Positions 7,874-15,817 of a stretch of 64,000 bases of DNA are shown here, piece by piece. Made by a program: the position numbers and the translations under genes. The stretch's first letter is position 1; every line of letters begins with the position of its first letter. Location: contig NZ_RWIS01000001.1 in the NCBI RefSeq assembly GCF_003944705.1, positions 248,001-312,000 on the forward strand. Direction: 5' to 3'. The stretch comes from Hymenobacter metallilatus (GTDB taxonomy: Bacteria; Bacteroidota; Bacteroidia; Cytophagales; Hymenobacteraceae). The notes under the pieces were generated by a model. The model saw nothing but the letters and a program-made list of their open reading frames with translations. It did no database searches and was not told where the DNA came from.

Positions 7874-10081
7874 ATGCCTGCATCTTCCCCTTTTGCGAAT
7901 CCTGCCCCGGATACCGGGCTGCTCCGGGCCGAGCTGGCAGCAGCCCGCGCGGCCCTGGCCGAGGCCCAGGCGCGGGCCACTTACTACCAGCAGCTGTTTG
8001 AGCAGCAGCACCGGGCAGTACTCATTATTGGTAACGGCTGCTACACCGACTGCAACGGCACGGCCCTGCGGCTGCTGGGCCTGAGCCGCCGCGACCAGCT
8101 GCTGGGGCAGCCCGTGGGCTCCTTTTCCATGCCTGTGCAGCCCGATGGCCGCCCCACCCCCGCCCGCATTGCCGAGGTGCTCGACCAGGTGCGCCGCCTG
8201 GGCTGGGGCCGGTTTGCCTGGCTGGGGCGCCGCCATACGGGGGAGGAGTTCTGGGAAGACGTGGTGGTTACCTGCATTAGGGAGGCGGGCCAGGAGCTGT
8301 TTCACGTCAGTTGGGAAGATACCTCCGACCGGCCGCCGCGGGCCGGCAGCAGCTACGAAAGCGAGAACCGGCTGCAGCTGGCCCTGGCCGCCACTCACTC
8401 CGGCGTTTGGATCAGTCACCTCACCGCCGGCTATACCTACTGCGACCAACGCGCCCGGGCGCTGCTGGGCGCGGCGGAGGCCATTTGCCCGCACGAGGCC
8501 CTGCTGCCCCTGCTTCATCCCGACGACCTGCCCCGGCTGCGGGCCGCGTTCCGGCAGGCGAGGCGGGAGCGGCAGCCCTTCGATGTGGAGTTCCGGGTGC
8601 AGCACCCCACCGAGGGCCTGCGCTACCTCATGGCCATGGGTCAGGTGCAGTTTGATGCCCAGCAGCGGCCGGTGCGCATAACAGGCCTGCTGCGCGACAT
8701 TACGGACCGCCAGCGTACCCGCCTGGAGCTCATCCGCAAGAGCGAGCTGCTGGAGCAGATGCTGCGCCACCTGCCGCTGATACTGGGGCGCTTTGACCGG
8801 CAGGGCCGCATTCTGGAGCTGGTGGGAGCCGGCCTGCGCCACCTCCACACCACCGATAACGAGGGCGTGGGCCGGCAGGCCGGCTACCTGATGCAGGATA
8901 TGCAGGAGCCCATTGCCCAGGTACTGACCGGGCAGCACGTCCGGTTTGTGGCCCGGGGCCAGGTGCAGGGCCAGCCCGTGTATCTGCAGTGCTTTGGCTT
9001 CTTCGACGAAAGCCAGCAGTGCGGCGTTATCTTTTCCATTAACGCCACCGAATCGGAGCTCAGCAAAGAACGCCTGCGTACTGAAAAGGAGTTTTCAGAA
9101 CGCCTGCTTAACCACAGTCTGGATGCCATTGCTGCCTGCGACCAGCATGGAAGCGTAACGGCCTGGAACCACATTATGGAGCGGCTTTCGGGAGTACCGG
9201 CCAGCACCATGCTGGGTCAGCAGTTACCGGAGTTTCCGGTTTTTGCCGGGGATACAGCTCAGGGGGCGGCGCTGCGGAGCATTTTGAGCGGCCAGAATAC
9301 TCCGCACTATAACGTGCCCTTTCACTGCCACAACCAGGATTGTGAGGCCAACCTGCTGCCCCTGCCAATGCCGGAGGGTTCTGCGTACGGGGTACTAGTG
9401 GTTATCCGCGACGTAACCCAGCGCAACCAGCTGGCCGCCGAAGCTACCCGCCTGCAGCTACGGCGGCAGCAGGAAATACTGTCGGCAGTACTGGAAGCCC
9501 AGGAGGCAGAACGCCGCCGCATTGCCGAAGGCCTGCACAACGGCGTAGGCCAGCTGTTGTACGCCGCCAAGCTCAGTTTGCCGGCTGGCCCCGAGGTGCA
9601 GGCCACCCGGGCGGTGCTGGAGGAGGCCATCCGGGCTACCCGTACCATCTCCTTCGAGCTAACGCCCGGGGTACTAGCTGATTTTGGGCTGAAAACGGCC
9701 CTGGAGGAATTGTTTAAACGTATTCCACACCAGCATCTGCCGGTGCAGCTGCACATTCTGAATTTGCCCCCCCGCCTGCCGGCCCCCGTTGAAATGGCCG
9801 CCTACCGCATTGTGCAGGAATTGCTCAACAACATGCTCAAACACGCCCGGGCCACCACGGCCCTGGTGCGCGTGGCCTACCGTAACCAAGCCCTGCACCT
9901 GGCCGTGCACGACAATGGAGTGGGCTTCGAGCCGGCCACCGGGCCGCAGCCCGGCCTGGGTCTGCCCAGCATCCGCAACCGGGTGGAGCTGCTGCAGGGC
10001 ACACTGCAGCTCACCTCCCGGCCGGGCCAGGGTACCACCGTGCAGATTACCATTCCCGACACACCTGCTCCTGAGGGATAA
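7874..10081 (+). CDS. PAS-domain sensor histidine kinase, NarX/DesK (HisKA_3) type
   Basis: 735 residues, no membrane helices, so probably cytoplasmic. A short coiled coil (20-45) precedes about four PAS/PAC modules (roughly 45-150, 160-285, 290-400, 415-530). The HisKA_3 dimerisation region has the phosphorylated His555 in RRRIAEGLHNGVGQ, followed by an HATPase domain (about 620-735) with an N-box (QELLNNMLKHA) and G-boxes (DNGVGFEP, GLGLPSIRNR). The kinase type matches the divergent NarL-type regulator at 7058-7735. A longer upstream frame antisense to that regulator was rejected. The signal sensed by the PAS domains is unknown. Confidence 0.9.
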   Translation: MPASSPFANPAPDTGLLRAELAAARAALAEAQARATYYQQLFEQQHRAVLIIGNGCYTDCNGTALRLLGLSRRDQLLGQPVGSFSMPVQPDGRPTPARIAEVLDQVRRLGWGRFAWLGRRHTGEEFWEDVVVTCIREAGQELFHVSWEDTSDRPPRAGSSYESENRLQLALAATHSGVWISHLTAGYTYCDQRARALLGAAEAICPHEALLPLLHPDDLPRLRAAFRQARRERQPFDVEFRVQHPTEGLRYLMAMGQVQFDAQQRPVRITGLLRDITDRQRTRLELIRKSELLEQMLRHLPLILGRFDRQGRILELVGAGLRHLHTTDNEGVGRQAGYLMQDMQEPIAQVLTGQHVRFVARGQVQGQPVYLQCFGFFDESQQCGVIFSINATESELSKERLRTEKEFSERLLNHSLDAIAACDQHGSVTAWNHIMERLSGVPASTMLGQQLPEFPVFAGDTAQGAALRSILSGQNTPHYNVPFHCHNQDCEANLLPLPMPEGSAYGVLVVIRDVTQRNQLAAEATRLQLRRQQEILSAVLEAQEAERRRIAEGLHNGVGQLLYAAKLSLPAGPEVQATRAVLEEAIRATRTISFELTPGVLADFGLKTALEELFKRIPHQHLPVQLHILNLPPRLPAPVEMAAYRIVQELLNNMLKHARATTALVRVAYRNQALHLAVHDNGVGFEPATGPQPGLGLPSIRNRVELLQGTLQLTSRPGQGTTVQITIPDTPAPEG

Positions 10082-10236
10082 GCAGCAATGCCTGTTCGCC
10101 ACCCAACAGCCAGCAGTAGTACATAGCTAAAAATCAGTATTTTACACATCAACCCCTACCATTCCGGACCGTATAGCCAGGTATCCTCCCAGTTGGTGCC
10201 CGCGGGGAGGTATGGTTTACTGCTAGCTAATCTGCA

Positions 10237-10611
10237 ATGGAGGTATATCGAGAAATTCTGCCCAACAGCTACCTGCTGATTCTGACCGAAGACCAGATTA
10301 CGGCCGCCGAAGTACAACTTACGGAGGCCCTGCGGGTAGCCAGCCGCAGCGGTAAGCCCAGCATTTGGGTTGACTGCAGCCAGCTGCATACCTTGTCGTT
10401 TGCGGCGCTGCGGGTGCTGGCCCGCACCTACCGCCGGCTGCGGCGGCGGCAGGTACAGCTGGTGCTGTGCCACCTGGGCAACGAATCGCGCCAGCTGATG
10501 GCCAAGCTGCCCACGGCCCTGTGTCCGCCGGTGGTACCTTCTCTGCTGGACGCGGAACGCTACTGCCAGCACCCGCACCCCCTCATCGAGCCGCAGCGGC
10601 TGGCCTCATAG
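10237..10611 (+). CDS. STAS-domain protein (anti-sigma-factor-antagonist-like)
   Basis: 124 residues with an alternating beta-alpha pattern of a STAS domain: an N-terminal strand (SYLLILTEDQITA), then SIWVDCSQLHTLSFAALRVLARTY, where antagonists have a D-(S/T) phosphorylation motif. Here the position reads LHTLSFAA, so a Thr or Ser could be modified, but this is not certain. It follows the histidine kinase in the same direction after 155 bp. Its 3' end overlaps the convergent DUF1345 gene by 6 bp. The partner is unknown. Confidence 0.65.
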   Translation: MEVYREILPNSYLLILTEDQITAAEVQLTEALRVASRSGKPSIWVDCSQLHTLSFAALRVLARTYRRLRRRQVQLVLCHLGNESRQLMAKLPTALCPPVVPSLLDAERYCQHPHPLIEPQRLAS

Positions 10612-11283
10612 CAGCCCCGCCAGCCCATTAATAGTCAGGGCCACTACGGCCGTATTCAGCCCGAACGACAAGAGGCCGTGCACCAGAGCCAGCCGCCGGA
10701 TAAGCCGGTCAGACACGCCCACGTCGGCGGTTTGCGCCGTCATGCCTATCACGAAGGAGAAGTAGGCGAAATCCAGGTAGTCGGGCGCCGGCTCGTTACC
10801 GGGAAACTCCAGTCCCCCCTCCGGCCGGTCCCCGTCGGTGTTGTAGAACAGGTGGGCATAGCGCAGGGTAAACAGGGTGTGTACCAGCAGCCAGGCCAGG
10901 AGCACGGCTACCGCTCCGGTAATGACGTGCGTTAGCAGCAAGGGGTCGTGGGCGGAGCGAATGGAGGACAGCAGCAGTATTACGGCCAGCAGGCTGGCAC
11001 TGGCCGCCGTAAGTACAAAGCCAAACGACAGCGCCCGGCCAGGGTCTTCGCGGGTGGCAATGCGCCGAATGTGGCCGACATCTGCCGTCAGGATAATGGC
11101 CCAGGCTACCAGCAGAGTAGTGAGAGCAAAACCGTTCCAGGCCGTAAGCAGGCGCAACATGGGTGGCCAGCCGGCGGGCGTGCACCCGTACAGCAGCCCC
11201 GCGGGCACCAGCCCCGCCGAAAGGCGCAGCCAGGCCGGCAGCAGGGCCAGGCGGTGGAAAACGGAGGGGCGACGGGTAGGCAC
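10606..11283 (-). CDS. DUF1345 integral membrane protein
   Basis: 225 residues with about five or six hydrophobic helices (for example LPAWLRLSAGLVPAGLLYG, FALTTLLVAWAIIL, ASASLLAVILLLSS, LLAWLLVHTLFTL) and the family segment YLDFAYFSFVIGMTAQTADV, which marks DUF1345. The function of the family is not established. I chose GTG 11283 because it gives the usual family length; the open frame continues upstream over the divergent nicotinate phosphoribosyltransferase gene, which is not credible. Confidence 0.8.
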   Translation of the reverse strand: MPTRRPSVFHRLALLPAWLRLSAGLVPAGLLYGCTPAGWPPMLRLLTAWNGFALTTLLVAWAIILTADVGHIRRIATREDPGRALSFGFVLTAASASLLAVILLLSSIRSAHDPLLLTHVITGAVAVLLAWLLVHTLFTLRYAHLFYNTDGDRPEGGLEFPGNEPAPDYLDFAYFSFVIGMTAQTADVGVSDRLIRRLALVHGLLSFGLNTAVVALTINGLAGLL

Positions 11284-11352
11284 GGAACAGGCAGCAACCA
11301 GGACAGATTGAAATATTCTGCGTAAGCTACGGCATCTCAACCGTTGCCTTGC

Positions 11353-12840
11353 ATGAACCCCGCCCCACTTTCCGGCCTGTATGCCCCTTCCCTCAGTCTG
11401 CTCACCGACCTTTACCAGGTTACCATGGCCTACGGCTACTGGCAACAGGGCCTGCAGGACCGGGAGGCGGTGTTTCATCTGTACTTCCGGAAGGCCCCGT
11501 TCGCGGGCGGCTATGCCCTGGCGGCGGGCCTGGCGTACGTAGTGGACTATCTGCAAAACCTGGCCTTTTCCGAAGACGACCTCACCTACCTGGGTAGCCT
11601 GCGCGGCGGCCAGGGTACGGCCATGTTCCCGCCGGAGTTTCTGCAGTACCTACGGGAGCTGCGCTTCACCTGCGACGTGGATGCCATTGCCGAAGGCACC
11701 GTGGTGTTCGGCAACGAGCCGCTGATTCGGGTGCAGGGGCCGCTGCTGCAGGCCCAGCTGGTAGAAACGGCGTTGCTCACGCTGGTAAACTTCCAGACGC
11801 TGATTGCCACCAAAGCCGCCCGCATCCGCGAAGCCGCCGGCTCCGATACGGTACTGGAATTTGGCCTGCGCCGGGCCCAGGGGCCCGATGGGGGGCTGGG
11901 TGCCAGCCGCGCCGCCTACCTGGGAGGGGTAGATGCTACCAGCAACGTGCTGGCCGGGCAGCGCTTCGGTATTCCGGTGAAGGGCACCCACGCCCACAGC
12001 TGGGTTATGGCCTTCGAGGATGAGCCCAAGGCCTTCACGGCCTACGCCCAGGCCTTCCCCGACGACTCCGTGTTTCTGGTAGATACCTACGATACGCTGG
12101 AAGGTGTGCGCCACGCCATCAAAGTGGCCCGCGAGATGCGGGCCAACGGCCACGAGTTGGGCGGCATCCGCCTGGATTCCGGGGACCTGGCCTACCTCAG
12201 CCGCGAGGCGCGGGCCTTGCTCAATGAGGCTGGGTTTGACAACGTGCGCATTGTGGCCAGCAACGACCTAGAGGAAAACCTCATTACCAGCCTCAAGCAG
12301 CAGGGTGCCAAAATTGACACCTGGGGCATCGGCACGCAGCTGGTTACGGCCTACGACCAGCCGGCGCTGGGGGGCGTGTACAAGCTGGCCGCCCTGCGCA
12401 AACCCGACGACTCGGGCTGGGACTTTACCATCAAGCTCTCGGAGCAGCTGGCCAAAACCAGCATCCCCGGCATTCTGCAGGTGCGCCGCTACGAAACCGA
12501 CAAAGGCCAGCCCCGCGCCGATATGCTCTACAACGTAGCCGAGCCCCTGCCCGAAACCCTGACCCTGGTAGACCCGCTGGATGCCACCCGCCGCCGCGCC
12601 GTGCGCCCCGATGCGCCATTCCGGGAGCTGCTGGAGCCCATTTTCCGCCGGGGTGAGCTGGTGCACACGCTGCCCACGCTCCAGGAAAGCCGCGCCCGCG
12701 CCCACCGCGAAGTGCTCAGCCTCGACCCCAGCATCCGCCGCTTCCTCAACCCCCACACCTACCCCGTGGGCCTGGAAGAGTCGCTCAACCGCTTCCGCAC
12801 CCAGCTGATTCTGGAGAAGCGGCCGGTGCGGCCGGCGTAG
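11353..12840 (+). CDS. pncB: nicotinate phosphoribosyltransferase
   Basis: 495 residues. It joins nicotinate and PRPP, with ATP, to nicotinate mononucleotide in NAD salvage. The opening SLLTDLYQVTMAYGYW and the sequence GTHAHSWVMAF (about 213-223, with the histidine region near the active site) are typical, as are IRLDSGDLAYLS and GIGTQLVT in the phosphate-binding part. The length fits the longer bacterial/eukaryotic-like form. ATG 11353 is used. No other NAD gene adjoins. Confidence 0.93.
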   Translation: MNPAPLSGLYAPSLSLLTDLYQVTMAYGYWQQGLQDREAVFHLYFRKAPFAGGYALAAGLAYVVDYLQNLAFSEDDLTYLGSLRGGQGTAMFPPEFLQYLRELRFTCDVDAIAEGTVVFGNEPLIRVQGPLLQAQLVETALLTLVNFQTLIATKAARIREAAGSDTVLEFGLRRAQGPDGGLGASRAAYLGGVDATSNVLAGQRFGIPVKGTHAHSWVMAFEDEPKAFTAYAQAFPDDSVFLVDTYDTLEGVRHAIKVAREMRANGHELGGIRLDSGDLAYLSREARALLNEAGFDNVRIVASNDLEENLITSLKQQGAKIDTWGIGTQLVTAYDQPALGGVYKLAALRKPDDSGWDFTIKLSEQLAKTSIPGILQVRRYETDKGQPRADMLYNVAEPLPETLTLVDPLDATRRRAVRPDAPFRELLEPIFRRGELVHTLPTLQESRARAHREVLSLDPSIRRFLNPHTYPVGLEESLNRFRTQLILEKRPVRPA

Positions 12841-13013
12841 CGCTCCGGGTACCGGTAGCCATACAAGTGCAGAGGCGCGAAGTGTCGCGGTTCTACATCA
12901 TTCAGCTTGGCGGCTTCTACGCGGCCCCGGCTTTTTCTACAGCTTCAGTTGCTGATTTTTGGTTGAGTCTTCACTCTGGGTTCCGGGGCCGGAGCGGAGG
13001 CTGCAGGCGAGGG

Positions 13014-13358
13014 CTATTTCTCAAGGGAAGGTTTATCGAACGAAGAAACTGCGCTCTGCCAGGCGCACAGCTGATCCAGGATGGGCAGTAGCGCCTGGCC
13101 GCGCTCCGTAAGCGAATATTCCACGCGGGGCGGCAGCTCGGCAAACGCCTCACGCCGGACGATGCCATCTTCCTCCAGCTCCTTGAGCTGCTCAGTAAGC
13201 ACCTTGCGCGAAATAAGCGAGAGGCGCTGCGCCAGCTGCCCAAAGCGCACCTGCCGCTGGGCCAGATAAGAAATGATAATCAGCTTCCACTTACCGCCCA
13301 ACACGCCCATTGTGCGGGTCATGGCGCAGGCGGAGGCACAAAAGGCAGCGTCGCGCAT
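13014..13358 (-). CDS. HxlR-family (winged helix) transcriptional regulator
   Basis: 114 residues. Typical HxlR order: an N-terminal Cys segment (Cys7, Cys11), VLGGKWKLIIISYLAQ, RFGQLAQRLSLISRKVLTEQ (recognition region) and the wing VEYSLTERGQALLPIL. HxlR regulators such as QsrR and YodB sense quinones or electrophiles through an N-terminal Cys and repress a neighbouring oxidoreductase. This fits the divergent SDR gene at 13502, but the inducer is unknown. Confidence 0.9.
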   Translation of the reverse strand: MRDAAFCASACAMTRTMGVLGGKWKLIIISYLAQRQVRFGQLAQRLSLISRKVLTEQLKELEEDGIVRREAFAELPPRVEYSLTERGQALLPILDQLCAWQSAVSSFDKPSLEK

Positions 13359-13440
13359 AAGTAATCCAGAGTGAAAAGTGGCCGCAGGAAACGATAGTTA
13401 CGCCAAGGTAACCAGTTTATGCGGCAAGTTGATCGGCATT

Positions 13441-13459
13441 AGTAACTAAAAGTAACTGA
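13441..13459. promoter_or_regulatory. candidate HxlR operator
   Basis: The direct repeat AGTAACTaaaAGTAACT lies in the 143-bp gap between the divergent HxlR and SDR genes, 43 nt before the SDR start. Related GGTAACC and ATAGTTCC half-sites lie on either side (about 13407 and 13462). This arrangement suits binding of an HxlR dimer that controls both genes; it is an inference from position and repetition. Confidence 0.45.
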
Positions 13460-13501
13460 TGATAGTTCCTTGCCGAAACTAATCAACAACCTCTTTTTTC
13501 C

Positions 13502-14260
13502 ATGGCAACTTCTCAAAAGCTAGCGGGCAAAATTGCCCTTATTACTGGTGGTACTTCCGGCATTGGCCTGGCCACGGCCCAGCGTTTCGTGGCCGAAGGC
13601 GCGTTTGTATATATCACCGGCCGGCGACAGGCCGAACTTGACGCGGCGGTACAGCTCCTGGGCCAGTCGGTGGTGGGAGTGCGCGGCGACGTGAGCAACC
13701 TGGCCGACCTGGACCGGGTAGTGGCTCTGATTCGGGAGCAGCAAGGCCGGCTTGATGTTCTGTTTGCCAACGCGGGCATTGCCGAGTTTCTGCCCATCGA
13801 TGCCGTCACGGAGAACCACTACGACCAGCAGTTCGACATCAACGTGAAAGGCACCGTTTTTACGGTGCAGAAGGCGCTGCCACTGCTGCCCGATGGCGCG
13901 GCCATCGTGCTGATGTCGTCCATTGTTGGCTCCAAAGGCTCTGATAACAGCAGCATCTATAGTGCTACCAAAGCGGCCATCCGCTCCCTGGCCCGCACCT
14001 GGACGAGCGACCTGAAGGCCCGGCGCATCCGGGTGAATGCCATCAGCCCCGGCCCCATTGAAACGCCCGGCCTAAACAACCTGGCAGGTACGCCCGAGCA
14101 GGTTGCTCAGTTTAAGGCCCAGATGGTTGGGGCCGTGCCGCTGGGTCGCCTGGGCGAGGCCGATGAAGTTGCTAAAGCCGTCCTGTTTCTGGCTACGGAT
14201 GACAGCAGCTACGTGGCAGGCGTAGAGCTATTTGCGGACGGTGGCATGGCTCAGGTGTAA
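13502..14260 (+). CDS. SDR-family NAD(P)-dependent oxidoreductase
   Basis: 252 residues with the classical short-chain dehydrogenase layout: the cofactor loop TGGTSGIG (15-22), the NAG motif (FANAGIAE), catalytic Ser in LMSSIVG, YSATKAA with Tyr and Lys, and the ISPGPIETPG substrate-side loop. The ITGRR after the second strand suggests NADP preference. The divergent HxlR gene probably regulates it, a pairing often seen with quinone or aldehyde stress. The substrate is unknown. Confidence 0.92.
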   Translation: MATSQKLAGKIALITGGTSGIGLATAQRFVAEGAFVYITGRRQAELDAAVQLLGQSVVGVRGDVSNLADLDRVVALIREQQGRLDVLFANAGIAEFLPIDAVTENHYDQQFDINVKGTVFTVQKALPLLPDGAAIVLMSSIVGSKGSDNSSIYSATKAAIRSLARTWTSDLKARRIRVNAISPGPIETPGLNNLAGTPEQVAQFKAQMVGAVPLGRLGEADEVAKAVLFLATDDSSYVAGVELFADGGMAQV

Positions 14261-14320
14261 GGCATTAGTACCAAACTGGCTCACCCCCAGCACGCCGGGC
14301 GCCCGGCGTAAGCTGCCTGA

Positions 14321-14364
14321 AGAAGCAGGCCCGGCCACTCTAGCGGCCGGGCCTGCTTCTTTTT
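14321..14364. terminator. terminator between SDR and DUF4240 genes
   Basis: A hairpin with 16-bp arms (AGAAGCAGGCCCGGCC and its complement) and an 8-nt loop, followed by TTTTT on the plus strand. It lies between convergent genes and could serve both. Confidence 0.8.
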
Positions 14365-14896
14365 ACGCCGCACCAAACTTTTTCCACAGTTTCGGGAGCA
14401 GCTTGGGCAGCTGGTTTTCGGTCCAGTCCTCGCCTTTGGTTTCGGAGCCGGAGTCGTAGTCGAGGCCGCGGGCAAGGGCAATGTCGCGGGGAGAGGAACC
14501 CGCTTCGGCCTCCTGTCCTATGCACTCTTCAAACGCAGAATCTGCCACCACCAGCAGCGCTTCGAAATCCAGATAAGCTTCTTCAACAACAGCCGCCAAC
14601 GTGTCGGGGGCACGCAGTGCATTCTGATAGACCTGCTGCCCTTCCCCAATCAGCCAGCACCGGAAGTACAGGTAAGAATCGTCGGTTACATATCCGTCGA
14701 TAATCTTTTGAGCCGCCAGAATCCCGAAGTCATCCGCCGCAATCAGGTACTCCCGCAGGATGCACTCGAACTCAATTATCTGCTCAGGGCTTCGTTTGGC
14801 TAAACTGCTTATGAGTAGCTGTTCCTGCAGGTTCTGGTTTCCTTTTGCACGGGTTTTAGCCGATTCTATTAACTCCCAGAATTCTGTCTTGTCCAT
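14363..14896 (-). CDS. DUF4240 protein
   Basis: 177 residues, starting at ATG 14896 with MDKTEFWELIESAK, the conserved opening of DUF4240, then an acidic helical body (FECILREYLIAADDFGI...) and SYLYFRCWLIGEGQ. Proteins of this family are small, cytoplasmic and uncharacterised. A longer in-frame extension upstream is basic and unlike the family, so it is excluded. Confidence 0.8.
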   Translation of the reverse strand: MDKTEFWELIESAKTRAKGNQNLQEQLLISSLAKRSPEQIIEFECILREYLIAADDFGILAAQKIIDGYVTDDSYLYFRCWLIGEGQQVYQNALRAPDTLAAVVEEAYLDFEALLVVADSAFEECIGQEAEAGSSPRDIALARGLDYDSGSETKGEDWTENQLPKLLPKLWKKFGAA

Positions 14897-15056
14897 TTTC
14901 ACTGGTGGGTTAGCCCGAAGAGCGAAATACGGCAAAACTCTACACACCACCAGCCAAAGCCTATACCGCTGCACCTTGCGGCGCCGGTTACTTTTGCTCC
15001 TGCTTCGCTGTAATAGCGGCATCACCAGCCACCGGCTACTTAATCAGTCCTTCCTC

Positions 15057-15266
15057 ATGCCTACTCTGAAATTCAAAACCAGCATCAACTGCGCCAACTG
15101 CCTGCGCGCCGTCACGCCCTTCCTCGACGCCGAAGCCAGCGTGGACAAATGGAGCGTGGACACCAGCACCCCCGACAAAATTCTGACGGTGGAGGGCGCC
15201 AACCCCATTCCTGAGCTGATTATGAAATCCGTGTCGCAGGCCGGGTTTGATATTGAGCCGGCGTAG
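15057..15266 (+). CDS. small heavy-metal-associated (HMA) domain protein
   Basis: 69 residues matching a ferredoxin-like HMA fold: KFKTSINCANCLRAVTPFL with the metal-binding CxxC (Cys12, Cys15), then VDTSTPDKILTVEG and a last helix-strand (MKSVSQAGFDIEP). The usual role is binding Cu(I) or a similar ion for delivery to an exporter. No transporter is adjacent. The CANC form replaces the more common MxCxxC with an Asn-Cys context, so the metal is uncertain. Confidence 0.8.
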   Translation: MPTLKFKTSINCANCLRAVTPFLDAEASVDKWSVDTSTPDKILTVEGANPIPELIMKSVSQAGFDIEPA

Positions 15267-15281
15267 AACGGCAGCAACCAC

Positions 15282-15746
15282 ATGATTTTTTTCGCTCGAC
15301 ACCAGTTTCTTGCGGTAGCTATAATGGCTCTGTTGTTAAGCAACTGTCAAAGGAAAGTCGTTTTAAATGTAAACAGTGCAGGTGCAACAAACGCTGACTT
15401 ATCTGTATCTGCTCCTGATTCAGTAGTGGTACGCGGCAAGATTTTTCCACCACGCGACACTATCAAAACGTTAAAAAACTTCCAAGTTGAATTCCGGCGA
15501 CGAACGAACAGTCAGGCTATTGAACTCATCATTGATAGTGCATCACGTAGAACAGGACGTTATCAGGTCTACTTAAAGGCAGGTCAAGTCTATCAGGCTC
15601 GGTTAGTGTACACTGTCCGAAATTGTGAAGTAGAAACACAAGAGGTATTTGTTTCTCGGAATCACTCAACTCAGGTCAAAAACTTTTATCTAAGCTATCC
15701 GGATAGCACTGCATATGGTGGATGCCTGACCGGGTTTACTCCATAA
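15282..15746 (+). CDS. uncharacterised lipoprotein, AT-rich
   Basis: 154 residues. The N-terminus is a lipoprotein signal with lipobox LLLSNC (Cys about residue 22), so it should be anchored in a membrane facing the periplasm or surface. The rest is predicted beta-rich, with paired Cys residues later (NCEVE, GGCL). I recognise no family. Base composition and codon use are clearly more AT-rich than the neighbours, which suggests recent acquisition. It follows the HMA gene by 15 bp. Confidence 0.65.
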   Translation: MIFFARHQFLAVAIMALLLSNCQRKVVLNVNSAGATNADLSVSAPDSVVVRGKIFPPRDTIKTLKNFQVEFRRRTNSQAIELIIDSASRRTGRYQVYLKAGQVYQARLVYTVRNCEVETQEVFVSRNHSTQVKNFYLSYPDSTAYGGCLTGFTP

Positions 15747-15814
15747 CCAGTGTGCAAAGCAAAAGCGCCCGGCCTGTTAATAGGCCGGGCGCTTTTGCTT
15801 TGCACACTGGTTAT
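15743..15814. terminator. long bidirectional terminator hairpin
   Basis: Perfectly complementary arms of about 32 bp (starting ATAACCAGTGTGCAAAGC) around a 6-8 nt loop overlap the stop codon of the lipoprotein gene and end 3 nt before the stop of the convergent purM. Confidence 0.85.
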
Positions 15815-15817
15815 ATT

